Of a stretch of 64,000 bases of DNA, positions 16,471 through 26,352 are shown piece after piece. The number at the start of each line of letters is the position of its first letter. Position 1 is the first letter of the stretch. This DNA is from an uncultured Lachnospiraceae bacterium (lineage in GTDB: Bacteria > Bacillota > Clostridia > Lachnospirales > Lachnospiraceae): assembly GCA_910585625.1 (NCBI GenBank), contig CAJUFQ010000003.1, positions 5,801-69,800 on the forward strand, in the 5' to 3' direction. The notes beneath the pieces are model-generated. The model saw nothing but the letters and a program-made list of their open reading frames with translations, was not told the DNA's origin and did no database searches. The translations under genes and the position numbers were made by a program.

Positions 16471-17271
16471 GTGTTCCGGACACGGTTATTGAGTGGCATT
16501 GTGTTAGTGGCAATCGCGCTTTTTCTAATTATAATGGGCGGGGACATACTGCTGGCAGGGCTTTTCGCAGTATCTGTGGTCGGCTTGTATGAATTGTACC
16601 GCGTCTTCCATATCGAAAAGTCCTTGCCAGGGATGGTTGGATATTTGGCTGCGGCTGTATATTATCTGGATCTTGGCGTCCCATTTATTCCTGAAAGGGA
16701 GATTTTTGTGCTGGGATTCCTGATTCTGGTCATGGCGGTTTATGTGCTGAAATTCTCGGAATATAAGGCAGACCAGGCGTTTGCCGCGTTTGCCGGCGTG
16801 TTCTATGTGGCTGTCATGCTGTCATGTATTTACCAGACTAGGATGATGGAGGCGGGCGTCTATACGGTTTGGCTCATATTCCTGTGTTCTTGGGGCAGCG
16901 ATACTTGCGCGTACTGTGTTGGGGTGTTGGTTGGCAAACATAAGATGGCGCCTAAATTAAGCCCTAAGAAATCGATAGAGGGGGCTGTGGGCGGCGTCGT
17001 CGGCACAGTGCTTTTAACGATGATGTATGGGTTAGTTTTCCAGGAAGAGATGGGACTTACCGCAAACTACATTTTCATCCTGGCTGGAATCAGTGGGGTT
17101 GGCGCAGTGATTTCCATGATAGGGGACTTGGCTGCATCTGCCATTAAGCGGAATTATGATATTAAGGATTACGGGAAGCTGATTCCCGGCCATGGAGGAG
17201 TCCTGGATAGGTTTGACAGTGTTATTTTTACGGCGCCTATCGTTTATTTTATGGCCAAATTTTTATTGTGA
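16471..17271 (+). CDS. cdsA: Phosphatidate cytidylyltransferase
   Basis: Integral membrane enzyme making CDP-diacylglycerol from phosphatidic acid and CTP. 266 residues with about seven to eight hydrophobic helices. The CdsA signature is seen near the C-terminus (SAIKRNYDIKDYGKLIPGHG, then GVLDRFDS). The start is GTG, supported by AAGGAGG in the last codons of uppS and by the first helix starting at once. Confidence 0.95.
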   Translation: MFRTRLLSGIVLVAIALFLIIMGGDILLAGLFAVSVVGLYELYRVFHIEKSLPGMVGYLAAAVYYLDLGVPFIPEREIFVLGFLILVMAVYVLKFSEYKADQAFAAFAGVFYVAVMLSCIYQTRMMEAGVYTVWLIFLCSWGSDTCAYCVGVLVGKHKMAPKLSPKKSIEGAVGGVVGTVLLTMMYGLVFQEEMGLTANYIFILAGISGVGAVISMIGDLAASAIKRNYDIKDYGKLIPGHGGVLDRFDSVIFTAPIVYFMAKFLL

Positions 17272-17325
17272 CGAATGGGCTGTAAAGTCCGGGATGCAAT
17301 GGACGGGCCGGAATAGGAGAGACAG

Positions 17326-18468
17326 ATGAAGAATATTGCATTGCTGGGGTCTACCGGTTCTATCGGAACCCAGACGCTTGAAATTGTCCGTGAGCAGGAA
17401 GACCTGGCGGTCGTAGCCTTGGCTGCCGGGAAAAATATATCCCTTCTTGAGAATCAGATTCGGGAATTTAATCCGAAGATGGCTGTTCTGTGGGAGGAAG
17501 AGGATGCCGAAGACCTGAGAGGAAGGGTGAAAGATTTGCCGGTGAAGGTACTGTCCGGCATGGAAGGACTACTTGAGGCTGCCGTGATGCCTGAATCAGA
17601 AATACTGGTCACTGCTATTGTAGGCATGCTGGGAATCCGGCCAACGATTGCGGCTATAGAGGCAGGGAAGGCCATAGCCCTTGCAAACAAGGAGACGCTT
17701 GTGACGGCAGGACATATTATCATGAAGCTGGCAGAAGAGCATCATATGCCTATCCTGCCGGTGGACAGTGAGCATAGCGCAATTTTCCAATCCCTGAATG
17801 GGGAACGTGGTAATAAGATACACAAAATACTCCTTACGGCGTCTGGAGGCCCTTTCCGTGGGAAGAAGCGGGAGGAGCTTCAGGCAGTCAGGGTGGAAGA
17901 TGCACTGAAACATCCAAATTGGTCGATGGGGAGAAAGATAACGGTTGATTCTGCCACCATGGTAAATAAAGGCTTGGAAGTGATGGAGGCGAAATGGCTC
18001 TTTGGCGTGGATTTAGAGCAAATCCAGGTGGTGGTTCATCCGCAGAGCGTCATCCATTCCATGGTGGAATATGAGGACGGCGCAGTCATCGCGCAGCTGG
18101 GGACGCCGGATATGCGGCTTCCTATCCAGTATGCCTTGTATTATCCCAGGCGGCGCAAGCTCTTGGGCAAACGGCTGGATTTCTCAAAGCTTGCCAGCCT
18201 GACCTTTGAAGAGCCGGATATGGATACCTTTCGCGGACTTGGCCTGGCGTTTGCCGCGATGCGGCGGGGAGGCAATATACCCACAGCGTATAATGCGGCA
18301 AATGAAAAAGCGGTATCCATGTTTTTAGACAGGAGGATTTCTTTTCTGCAGATTCCTGAGATTATCCAGGCTTGCATGGAAAGCTGCACCTATGCAGGGG
18401 AACCTGATGTGGGAAGAATCCTTGAGACGGAAGCGGAAGTTTATTCCTTTATAGAAAGCAGGTGGTAA
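17326..18468 (+). CDS. dxr: 1-deoxy-D-xylulose 5-phosphate reductoisomerase
   Basis: First committed step of the MEP pathway, converting DXP to MEP with NADPH and a divalent metal. 380 residues. Seen: N-terminal NADPH site LLGSTGSIGTQTLEIV, ALANKETLVTAG, metal ligands in LPVDSEHSAIFQ, active-site loop TASGGPF, and HPNWSMGRKITVDSATMVNK. AGGAGAGA precedes the ATG. Its last codons carry the ribosome site of rseP. Confidence 0.96.
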   Translation: MKNIALLGSTGSIGTQTLEIVREQEDLAVVALAAGKNISLLENQIREFNPKMAVLWEEEDAEDLRGRVKDLPVKVLSGMEGLLEAAVMPESEILVTAIVGMLGIRPTIAAIEAGKAIALANKETLVTAGHIIMKLAEEHHMPILPVDSEHSAIFQSLNGERGNKIHKILLTASGGPFRGKKREELQAVRVEDALKHPNWSMGRKITVDSATMVNKGLEVMEAKWLFGVDLEQIQVVVHPQSVIHSMVEYEDGAVIAQLGTPDMRLPIQYALYYPRRRKLLGKRLDFSKLASLTFEEPDMDTFRGLGLAFAAMRRGGNIPTAYNAANEKAVSMFLDRRISFLQIPEIIQACMESCTYAGEPDVGRILETEAEVYSFIESRW

Positions 18469-18470
18469 GA

Positions 18471-19505
18471 TTGAATATTATCATTGCACTTATTATTTTC
18501 AGTGTCCTAATCTTGTTTCATGAGCTGGGCCATTTCCTCCTTGCTAAGGCAAATGGCATCAAGGTCAACGAGTTTTCGCTGGGGCTTGGGCCGACGCTGG
18601 TGGGTGTAACCAAAGGGGAAACCAAATATTCCATTAAGCTGCTGCCGTTTGGCGGGGCTTGTCTGATGGAAGGGGAAGACGGCGAGAGCCAGGATGAGAG
18701 GTCTTTTAACAGCAAGTCAGTTTGGGCGCGTATCAGCGTAGTCGTTGCCGGCCCTGTGTTTAATTTTATCATGGCGTGGGTATTTGCCCTGATTGTGATT
18801 GGATGCGTCGGCTTTGACCGTCCGGTACTGACCAGCGTGAGCGAAGGATTCCCGGCAGCGGAGGCAGGGCTTCAGGCAGGAGATGAAATTATTTCCATGA
18901 ATGGCTCCAGGGTTCATTTTTTCCGTGAAGTCAGCCAGTTTTCCATTTTCCATCCGGGAGAGGATGTGAAGCTGGTTTATGAACGTGATGGTGAACGCCA
19001 TGAAGCGGTGCTGTCCCCCAAATTGGATGAGGAGACGGGCAGGCAGCGGTACGGGATGAATGGGAGGGCCGCGCGGCAGAGAGGGACGGTTCTTGAGACG
19101 GTTGCCAACAGCTTCTATGAGATAAAATACCAGATTTGTACGACAGTTGAAAGCTTAAAGATGCTGGTAACCGGCAAAGTCGGGGTTAAGGATCTCTCAG
19201 GGCCTGTGGGAATCGTAAAAGCCATGGGCGACACTTATGAATCGAATGAATCTGCCGGAGGGACAGGGCTTGCCATCTTGAGTATGGTCAACTTCTCAAT
19301 CTTCCTCTCGGCGAACCTGGGAGTCATGAACCTTCTGCCAATTCCTGCACTGGACGGCGGACGGCTGGTATTCCTGATTCTCGAGGCAATCCGCCGGAAG
19401 AAGATTTCCCCTGAGAAAGAGGGGATGGTACATTTTGTAGGACTGGTGGCGTTGATGGCATTGATGGTCTTTGTCATGTTCAACGATATCAGGAACATTT
19501 TTTAA
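18471..19505 (+). CDS. rseP: Site-2 intramembrane metalloprotease RseP/RasP
   Basis: 344-residue membrane zinc protease that cleaves anti-sigma factors and remnant signal peptides inside the membrane. HELGH (H17, E18, H21) lies in the first helix; a PDZ domain covers about 110-185; the third ligand lies in LLPIPALDGGRL. The start is taken as TTG 18471: AGGTGG in the last dxr codons is 5 bases upstream, and this gives the usual N-terminus MNIIIALIIFSVLILFHELG. A GTG at 18462 is the alternative. Confidence 0.94.
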   Translation: MNIIIALIIFSVLILFHELGHFLLAKANGIKVNEFSLGLGPTLVGVTKGETKYSIKLLPFGGACLMEGEDGESQDERSFNSKSVWARISVVVAGPVFNFIMAWVFALIVIGCVGFDRPVLTSVSEGFPAAEAGLQAGDEIISMNGSRVHFFREVSQFSIFHPGEDVKLVYERDGERHEAVLSPKLDEETGRQRYGMNGRAARQRGTVLETVANSFYEIKYQICTTVESLKMLVTGKVGVKDLSGPVGIVKAMGDTYESNESAGGTGLAILSMVNFSIFLSANLGVMNLLPIPALDGGRLVFLILEAIRRKKISPEKEGMVHFVGLVALMALMVFVMFNDIRNIF

Positions 19506-19544
19506 CTATATCGTCATACTTTGTATAAAGGAAAATTACATTAC

Positions 19545-20612
19545 ATGGAAAACCAAATTACGAGAAAGCATACACACGAAATACGCATTGGGAATAAGGT
19601 AATCGGCGGCGGCAATCCTATTTTAATTCAGTCTATGACGAACACAAGGACGGAAGACGTCAAAGGTACAGTTGCGCAGATACAGAAGCTGACGGCCGCA
19701 GGATGTGAGATTATCCGTTGCGCCGTACCCACGATGGAGGCGGCGGAGGCGCTTTCGGACATCAAGAAAGGCATTACGATTCCGCTGGTGGCGGACATCC
19801 ATTTTGATTATCGGCTTGCCATTGCAGCCATGGAGCATGGGGCGGATAAAATCCGTATCAATCCTGGAAATATTGGGACGAAAGAACGCATACAGGCTGT
19901 CGTTGACGCGGCGAAGGAGCGGGAACTGCCTATCCGTGTCGGCGTCAACAGCGGATCTTTAGAGAAAGAACTGGTGGAAAAATACGGCGGCGTGACGGCG
20001 GAAGGTATTGTGGAGAGCGCCTTGGATAAGGTGCGTTCTATTGAAGATATGGGGTATGACAAACTGGTCATCAGCATCAAGTCTTCAGATGTGATGATGT
20101 GCGTCAAGGCGCATGAGCTGATTGCAGAGAAGACCGATTATCCTCTGCATGTGGGGATTACGGAGTCGGGGACAGTTACCAGTGGCAATATTAAGTCGGC
20201 AATGGGACTGGGCATGATATTAAGCCAGGGCATTGGAGATACGGTGCGCGTATCCCTCACGGCGGATCCCATGGAGGAAATCAAGTCAGCAAAGATTATC
20301 TTGCGGACGTTAGGTATACGGCGCGGCGGGATTGAGGTCGTGTCCTGCCCGACTTGCGGCCGGACGCAGATTGATTTGATTGGCCTGGCAAACCAGGTGG
20401 AAAACATGGTAAGCGATATCCCCCTCAACCTGAAAGTGGCTGTCATGGGGTGCGTGGTAAACGGCCCGGGCGAGGCGAAAGAAGCGGACATCGGCATTGC
20501 CGGCGGCGTTGGTGAAGGGCTGATTATCAAACATGGGGAAATCTATAAGAAAGTAAAAGAAGAGGAGCTGCTTGCGGCCCTACGTTATGAACTGTTACAT
20601 TGGAGTGAATGA
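19545..20612 (+). CDS. ispG: 4-hydroxy-3-methylbut-2-en-1-yl diphosphate synthase
   Basis: Penultimate MEP-pathway enzyme, a 4Fe-4S protein turning MEcPP into HMBPP. 355 residues. Seen: GNPILIQSMTNT at the barrel start and the cluster ligands in SCPTCGR (C268, C271) and MGCVVNGPGE (C303, plus a conserved Glu). ATG 19545 has AAAGGA upstream; the frame is open back to 19521 but has no better start. Together with dxr and ispH it shows that this organism uses the MEP route. Confidence 0.96.
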   Translation: MENQITRKHTHEIRIGNKVIGGGNPILIQSMTNTRTEDVKGTVAQIQKLTAAGCEIIRCAVPTMEAAEALSDIKKGITIPLVADIHFDYRLAIAAMEHGADKIRINPGNIGTKERIQAVVDAAKERELPIRVGVNSGSLEKELVEKYGGVTAEGIVESALDKVRSIEDMGYDKLVISIKSSDVMMCVKAHELIAEKTDYPLHVGITESGTVTSGNIKSAMGLGMILSQGIGDTVRVSLTADPMEEIKSAKIILRTLGIRRGGIEVVSCPTCGRTQIDLIGLANQVENMVSDIPLNLKVAVMGCVVNGPGEAKEADIGIAGGVGEGLIIKHGEIYKKVKEEELLAALRYELLHWSE

Positions 20613-20616
20613 GCAT

Positions 20617-23600
20617 ATGGGTAAGCTGTTTTTTGATGTATTTCCGGATTTGAAAATTCCCTCAGAAATGGAAAGGATGATGGCTGACGTGGAGGTGATG
20701 AAAGTCTCCACCAACCGCAGCCGTGACCGCCTCAGGGTGTATCTGCTAAGTTCCAGGCTGATTGAGAAGAACCGGATTTTCCGGCTGGAAAATGACATCA
20801 AGAGGCAGCTTTTTCCGCACCATGAGCTTTCTGTTAAGATTATTGAGAAATATAATCTGTCGGGCCAGTATAATCCCAAAAAGCTGATGATGGTGTACCG
20901 GGACAGCGTCTTGGAGGAGCTGCGGGACTACAGCCATCTGGAGTACAGTATGCTTAAGGCTGCGCATATCCAATTTCCTCAGGAGGATAAGATGCATCTT
21001 ATCCTGGAAGATTCCGTGATATCCAGGCAGAAATCGGAAGAAGTGGTTCAGTTTTTAGAGAAGGTTATCTGTGAACGCTGCGGTCTGGATGTAGACATCA
21101 GGGTGGAATACATAGAGGCGAAGGAGAAGAAGCACAGGAAGAACAGCAACATACGCATCCAGAATGAAGTACATGCCATTATTTCTCAGTCTTCTTTGGG
21201 GAATCATGGGCAGGAGTCAGAGGGAATGCCCCCGCTTCCCACAGAGATGCAGCCGGCGGAAATAGTCCGGGCCAAAGATGTGAGTGAGAAGAACCGCAAC
21301 GATTCTGCCGGCAGTACGGCTGTCTCCCATGCTGCCAGAAACAAAGATTTACGTGGCAAGGACGGAGGGGGTTCCAAAGGCAGGAAGGATGCTTACGGCG
21401 GCTTCAAGCGTTCGGATAACCCGGACGTAGCCTATGGGCGTGACTTTGATGACGAGCCAATGCCAATAGAGCAGATAGCAGGGGAGATAGGCGAAGTTGT
21501 TATCCGTGGCAAGATACTGAGCTTAGAAACAAGGGAAATCCGCAATGAAAAGACCATCATCATATTTTCCGTTACAGATTTCACAGATACCATCATGGTA
21601 AAGATGTTTGCTAAGAATGAATTCGTGTCCGATATCACGGCAGAGGTAAAAAAAGGGGCTTTCTTAAAGATCAAAGGCGTCACCACAATCGATAGGTTTG
21701 ACGGCGAACTTACGATTGGTTCGGTTGTCGGGATAAAGAAGATTCCTGACTTTACCGTCAGCCGTATGGATAACAGTCCGCAGAAGCGGGTGGAGCTTCA
21801 CTGCCATACTAAGATGAGTGATATGGACGGCGTATCTGAGGTCAAGGATATCATAGCGCGTGCTAAAAAATGGGGGCATCCTGCGCTTGCTGTCACGGAT
21901 CATGGGGATGTGCAGGCATTTCCAGATGCGAACCATGCTGTTTCGGCGGAAGATGACTTCAAAGTCATCTATGGCGTGGAAGCGTATCTGGTGGACGACC
22001 TGAAAAACATTGTCTCAAACGCCAGAGGGCAGAGCCTTTCTGATACATATGTAGTGTTCGATTTGGAGACCACAGGATTTTCACCGCTTAATGACAGGAT
22101 TATCGAAATCGGGGCTGTGAAGGTGGAAGACGGGAAAATTACGGAACGCTTCTCCACGTTTGTCAACCCGGAAGTGCCGATACCTTTTAAAATTGAGGAG
22201 CTTACACATATCCGGGATGACATGGTGCTGGATGCGCCTAAGATAGAGGAAATCCTGCCGGAGTTCATGGCATTCTGCGAAGGTGCGGTCATGGTGGCGC
22301 ACAATGCGGACTTTGACATGAGCTTCCTAGGCAAGAACTGCGAACGACAGGGGATTTCCTGCCGGCATACGGTGGTGGATACCGTTGCGCTTGCCCGGGT
22401 GCTGCTCCCACAGCTGAGTAAATTTAGGCTCAACAATGTGGCGAAGGCGCTGAAGGTTTCTCTGGAAAACCATCACCGCGCCGTGGACGACGCTGCATGT
22501 ACAGCAGAAATTTTTGTGAAGTTCCTAGCGATGATGAGGGAACGAGGCATTGAAGAGTTACAGCAGGTCAATGAGATGGGGAAGGATTCCGTGGAGAATA
22601 TCAGGAAAATGCACTCTTACCATGCAATCATCCTTGCTACCAATGATACCGGGCGTATCAATCTCTACCGTTTGGTTTCGGATTCGCACCTTAAATATTT
22701 TTATCGGAGGCCGAAGATACCAAAAAGCGAGTTCTTAAAATACCGGGAAGGGCTGCTGATTGGCTCGGCCTGTGAAGCAGGGGAGCTGTATCAGGCAATC
22801 CTGCACGATGGGACGGAGGAGGAGATTGCGCGGCTGGTACGTTTTTATGACTATTTGGAGATACAGCCTCTGGGGAACAATGCGTTCATGCTTAAGCCGG
22901 ACAAGGCGATGGTCAGCTCTGAGGAGGAATTAAAGGACATCAATCGCCGGATTGTAAAGCTGGGAGAGGAATTCCATAAACTTGTAGTGGCTACCTGTGA
23001 CGTGCATTTCTTGGATCCGGAGGATGAGGTATACCGCCGCATCATCATGGCAGGCAAAGGCTTTGTGGATGCGGACGATCAGGGGCCCTTGTTTTTGCGT
23101 ACCACGGAAGAGATGCTGGCAGAGTTTGCTTATCTCGGGGATGAGAAGGCAGAGGAGATTGTCATCACCAACACCAACAAGATAGCGGATATGTGTGAGA
23201 AGATTGCCCCGGTACGGCCAGATAAATGTCCGCCTGTCATTGAGAATTCAGACCAGATGCTTCGGGACATCTGTTACAATCGCGCTCACGAGATTTATGG
23301 GGACAACCTCCCCGAGATTGTGCAGGAGCGGCTGGAGCGTGAGCTGAATTCCATCATTTCCAACGGCTACGCGGTAATGTATATCATTGCCCAGAAACTG
23401 GTGTGGAAATCCAATGAGGACGGCTATCTGGTGGGTTCGCGTGGTTCAGTAGGCTCTTCTTTTGTCGCTACTATGTCTGGGATCACGGAGGTAAATCCTT
23501 TGTCGCCTCACTATTACTGCAAGCATTGCCATTACAGCGAATTTGATTCAGAAGAAGTCAGGGCTTACGCGGGGCGCGCAGGATGCGATATGCCGGATAA

Positions 23601-25116
23601 GGACTGCCCGCAATGCGGGGAGCCTCTGGAAAAAGAAGGGTTTGATATTCCATTTGAGACGTTCCTGGGATTTAAAGGGAATAAAGAACCGGATATAGAC
23701 CTCAATTTCTCAGGGGAGTATCAGAGCAAAGCCCATGCCTACTGCGAGGTCATTTTCGGTTATGGGCAGACGTTCCGTGCCGGGACTATCGGTACGCTGG
23801 CGGACAAGACGGCATTCGGATATATCAAGAATTATTACGAGGAGCGTGGCGTGCGCAAGCGGAATTGCGAGATTGACCGTATTGTCCAGGGCTGCGTGGG
23901 CATCCGCCGGACAACGGGACAGCACCCGGGCGGCATCATCGTGCTTCCCTTGGGGGAAGAAATCCATTCGTTCACGCCTATCCAACATCCGGCTAATGAT
24001 ATGTCCACGGATATCGTGACGACCCATTTTGACTATCATTCCATAGACCATAATTTGCTGAAATTAGACATTCTGGGACACGACGATCCTACCATGATTC
24101 GAATGCTGGAGGATTTGACCGGCATTGACGCGAAGAAAATCCGTCTGGATGACCCGGACGTTATGTCGTTGTTCCAGAGTACGAAGGCTCTTGGCATTGA
24201 GCCAGAGGATATCGGCGGCTGTCAGCTTGGTTCCCTGGGAATTCCTGAATTTGGCACAGAGTTCGTAATCCAGATGCTGATTGACACGAATCCGCAGTCT
24301 TTCTCCGACTTGGTGCGCATATCCGGGCTGTCTCATGGGACGGATGTGTGGCTGGGAAATGCCCAGACGCTGATTCAGGAGAAGAAGGCGACCATCTCAA
24401 CGGCTATCTGCACCCGAGACGATATCATGACCTATCTGATTGGGATGGGGATGGAGAGCGAACTCAGCTTTACCATTATGGAAAGCGTGCGTAAGGGGAA
24501 AGGCTTGAAGCCGGAGTGGGAAGAAGCGATGATTGCGCATCAGGTGCCGGACTGGTATATCTGGTCCTGCAAAAAGATTAAATATATGTTCCCCAAAGCC
24601 CATGCGGCGGCATATGTCATGATGGCCTGGCGCATCGCTTACTGCAAAGTGTTTTATCCTCTTGCTTATTATGCGGCATTTTTCAGCATCCGTGCGACCT
24701 CTTTCAATTATGAGCTGATGTGCCAGGGCAAAGAGAAGCTGAATTATTCCCTTGCAGACTATGAACGAAGAAAAGATACCCTTACGAAGAAAGAGCAGGA
24801 TACGATAAAGGACATGAAGATTGTCCAAGAGATGTATGCCAGAGGCTTTGAGTTCATGCCTATGGATTTGTTCAAGGCTCAGGCACATGCGTTCCAGATT
24901 ATAGACGGCAAGCTGATGCCTTCCTTGGACACCGTGGAAGGGCTGGGGGATAAAGCGGCAGACGCTGTGGTTGAAGCGGCTAAGGACGGGCCGTTCCTGT
25001 CCAAAGATGACTTCCGCCAGCGTACCAAAGTCTCCAAGACCGTCATCGATTTGATGGATGATCTTGGGATTTTGGGGAATCTGCCGGAATCGAACCAGCT
25101 GTCATTATTTGATTAA
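20617..25116 (+). CDS. polC: DNA polymerase III PolC-type alpha subunit
   Basis: Replicative polymerase of low-GC Gram-positives, 1499 residues. Order: N-terminal domains (1-290) with a low-complexity insert near 195-285; OB domain (about 290-375); first part of the PHP domain (ELHCHTKMSDMDGVSEV); an inserted DnaQ-type proofreading exonuclease starting FDLETTGFSPLNDRIIEIGA (D482); second PHP part; polymerase core with a zinc-binding set (CKHCHYSEFD and CPQCGE) and the catalytic PDIDLNFSGEYQ; helix-hairpin-helix near the end; C-terminal LSLFD. ATG 20617 (GGAG at 20602-20605) fits; earlier in-frame ATGs at 20572 and 20587 lie inside ispG. Confidence 0.95.
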   Translation: MGKLFFDVFPDLKIPSEMERMMADVEVMKVSTNRSRDRLRVYLLSSRLIEKNRIFRLENDIKRQLFPHHELSVKIIEKYNLSGQYNPKKLMMVYRDSVLEELRDYSHLEYSMLKAAHIQFPQEDKMHLILEDSVISRQKSEEVVQFLEKVICERCGLDVDIRVEYIEAKEKKHRKNSNIRIQNEVHAIISQSSLGNHGQESEGMPPLPTEMQPAEIVRAKDVSEKNRNDSAGSTAVSHAARNKDLRGKDGGGSKGRKDAYGGFKRSDNPDVAYGRDFDDEPMPIEQIAGEIGEVVIRGKILSLETREIRNEKTIIIFSVTDFTDTIMVKMFAKNEFVSDITAEVKKGAFLKIKGVTTIDRFDGELTIGSVVGIKKIPDFTVSRMDNSPQKRVELHCHTKMSDMDGVSEVKDIIARAKKWGHPALAVTDHGDVQAFPDANHAVSAEDDFKVIYGVEAYLVDDLKNIVSNARGQSLSDTYVVFDLETTGFSPLNDRIIEIGAVKVEDGKITERFSTFVNPEVPIPFKIEELTHIRDDMVLDAPKIEEILPEFMAFCEGAVMVAHNADFDMSFLGKNCERQGISCRHTVVDTVALARVLLPQLSKFRLNNVAKALKVSLENHHRAVDDAACTAEIFVKFLAMMRERGIEELQQVNEMGKDSVENIRKMHSYHAIILATNDTGRINLYRLVSDSHLKYFYRRPKIPKSEFLKYREGLLIGSACEAGELYQAILHDGTEEEIARLVRFYDYLEIQPLGNNAFMLKPDKAMVSSEEELKDINRRIVKLGEEFHKLVVATCDVHFLDPEDEVYRRIIMAGKGFVDADDQGPLFLRTTEEMLAEFAYLGDEKAEEIVITNTNKIADMCEKIAPVRPDKCPPVIENSDQMLRDICYNRAHEIYGDNLPEIVQERLERELNSIISNGYAVMYIIAQKLVWKSNEDGYLVGSRGSVGSSFVATMSGITEVNPLSPHYYCKHCHYSEFDSEEVRAYAGRAGCDMPDKDCPQCGEPLEKEGFDIPFETFLGFKGNKEPDIDLNFSGEYQSKAHAYCEVIFGYGQTFRAGTIGTLADKTAFGYIKNYYEERGVRKRNCEIDRIVQGCVGIRRTTGQHPGGIIVLPLGEEIHSFTPIQHPANDMSTDIVTTHFDYHSIDHNLLKLDILGHDDPTMIRMLEDLTGIDAKKIRLDDPDVMSLFQSTKALGIEPEDIGGCQLGSLGIPEFGTEFVIQMLIDTNPQSFSDLVRISGLSHGTDVWLGNAQTLIQEKKATISTAICTRDDIMTYLIGMGMESELSFTIMESVRKGKGLKPEWEEAMIAHQVPDWYIWSCKKIKYMFPKAHAAAYVMMAWRIAYCKVFYPLAYYAAFFSIRATSFNYELMCQGKEKLNYSLADYERRKDTLTKKEQDTIKDMKIVQEMYARGFEFMPMDLFKAQAHAFQIIDGKLMPSLDTVEGLGDKAADAVVEAAKDGPFLSKDDFRQRTKVSKTVIDLMDDLGILGNLPESNQLSLFD

Positions 25117-25158
25117 GTATGGCATTGCAGAAGCCCTATGCCACAGGCATGTGAACGG

Positions 25159-25728
25159 TTAAATGAATTCTATATAATTCTCAGCCATTTTCCCGATACG
25201 GGCCAGGGCGTAAACTTCTATTCCCTGGCTGGCAAGTTTTTCGCGCCCCGGCTGGAAAGATTTCTCTATGAGGACTGCCAGCCCGGCAATCGTGGCGTGG
25301 GACATGCGCAGCAGGCGGAGGGCGGCTGTCGCTGCTTCGCCGTTTGCCAGGAAGTCATCGACAATCAGCACATGGTCTTTGTCGCTGATATATTTCTTGG
25401 AAAGCGTCAGCTCGTAGTTGGTCTCCTTGGTGAAGGAAGTTACCACGGTCTGGTAGAGATCCTGGTTAAGTATCTTAGACGGCTGTTTCTTTAGGATGAG
25501 CAACGGCACGCCCATGGCCGCGGAAGTCATGAGAGCTGGGGCGATGCCGGAGCTTTCTATCGTGGCGATTTTGGTAATTCCCTTATCTTTGAAATGTTCA
25601 GCAATATCCCGCCCCATTTCCTGCATCAGCAGGGGGTCAATCTGGTGGTTGATGAAACTGTCAACTTTCAGGATATGTTCGTTGACTGCCAGCCCGTCTT
25701 TTTTTATTTTATCTTCTAATAATCTCAT
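25159..25728 (-). CDS. xpt: Xanthine phosphoribosyltransferase
   Basis: Salvages xanthine to XMP with PRPP. 189 residues, normal length. Seen: IESSGIAPALMTSAAMGVPL (base-side loop) and the PRPP motif HVLIVDDFLANGEAA, with EKSFQPGRE in the Xpt C-terminal part. Two ATGs are available; 25728 is taken because GAGGTG is 7 bases upstream of it and only 1 base from the ATG at 25734. No purine riboswitch lies in front: only 33 bases separate it from the upstream membrane-protein gene, with which it is probably co-transcribed. Confidence 0.95.
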   Translation of the reverse strand: MRLLEDKIKKDGLAVNEHILKVDSFINHQIDPLLMQEMGRDIAEHFKDKGITKIATIESSGIAPALMTSAAMGVPLLILKKQPSKILNQDLYQTVVTSFTKETNYELTLSKKYISDKDHVLIVDDFLANGEAATAALRLLRMSHATIAGLAVLIEKSFQPGREKLASQGIEVYALARIGKMAENYIEFI

Positions 25729-25761
25729 TCTCATTCACCTCGTATAATAAGCGGATGCATT

Positions 25762-26253
25762 TCAGCCGAAATACATCTGGTAAATATTTTCCATCAGGTA
25801 CTCACTGAAAGATGCTTCAAATTCCGGGAATTCTTCCGCCAGCAAGCGGCTGATGTTTTCCAGCCGTAGGAAATACAAATCCTCCATGGGGATATCTTCT
25901 TCGTCCATGCCGTGAGAAATCGCATCGGCAGAATAATGTTCCTGGAACCAGTTACGGATGCGGCAGACAGCGGCTTCCTCCCTGGCCTTGGCCGGGATGA
26001 GCTTCTTCCTGTCGCGGAAGGCCCTTAAGCTTACCAGGATAAAAATGAGGAACAGGATTCCGAATACAATGCTGCCCATCACTAACGTGGAGAAAGGGAT
26101 GTCCATGGGCAGGATGCCTACCCAGACCAGAAGGAGGGCGGCAAATCCCAGGATTCCAAGAAACATGAATGACCATGCAGTAGAAGAGGCGTCTTCAAGC
26201 TTCTTTCCTGCTTCCACATAAATGCGCTTCTGTTTCGCTGTTGTGTCTGCCAT
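25762..26253 (-). CDS. Small membrane protein of unknown function
   Basis: 163 residues. The N-terminal 30 are polar; two hydrophobic helices follow (about 32-54 and 62-82, with FMFLGILGFAALLLVWVG and SIVFGILFLIFILVSL); the C-terminal 80 are acidic and soluble, with EDIPMEDLYFLRLENISRLL. I do not recognise the family. The start at 26253 has GGAGG on the minus strand; an earlier ATG at 26277 is less well placed. It has a good promoter at 26314-26342 and precedes xpt by 33 bases. Confidence 0.75.
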   Translation of the reverse strand: MADTTAKQKRIYVEAGKKLEDASSTAWSFMFLGILGFAALLLVWVGILPMDIPFSTLVMGSIVFGILFLIFILVSLRAFRDRKKLIPAKAREEAAVCRIRNWFQEHYSADAISHGMDEEDIPMEDLYFLRLENISRLLAEEFPEFEASFSEYLMENIYQMYFG

Positions 26254-26313
26254 TTGTCTACCTCCGGTTCCTCTCAAATGCAGTACCTACCTTGAATCAT
26301 AATGCCAATCCCT

Positions 26314-26342
26314 ATTATAAATGAAATAGGATGATATTACAA
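26314..26342 (-). promoter_or_regulatory. Sigma-A promoter for the membrane protein-xpt unit
   Basis: On the minus strand: TTGTAA (plus 26337-26342), 17-bp spacer, TATAAT (plus 26314-26319), about 60 bases before the start at 26253. Confidence 0.75.
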
Positions 26343-26352
26343 TCATTTTAGG

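Noticed and set aside
25729..25761. Guanine/xanthine riboswitch before xpt
   Set aside because: Only 33 bases separate xpt from the upstream gene, too short for a purine aptamer.
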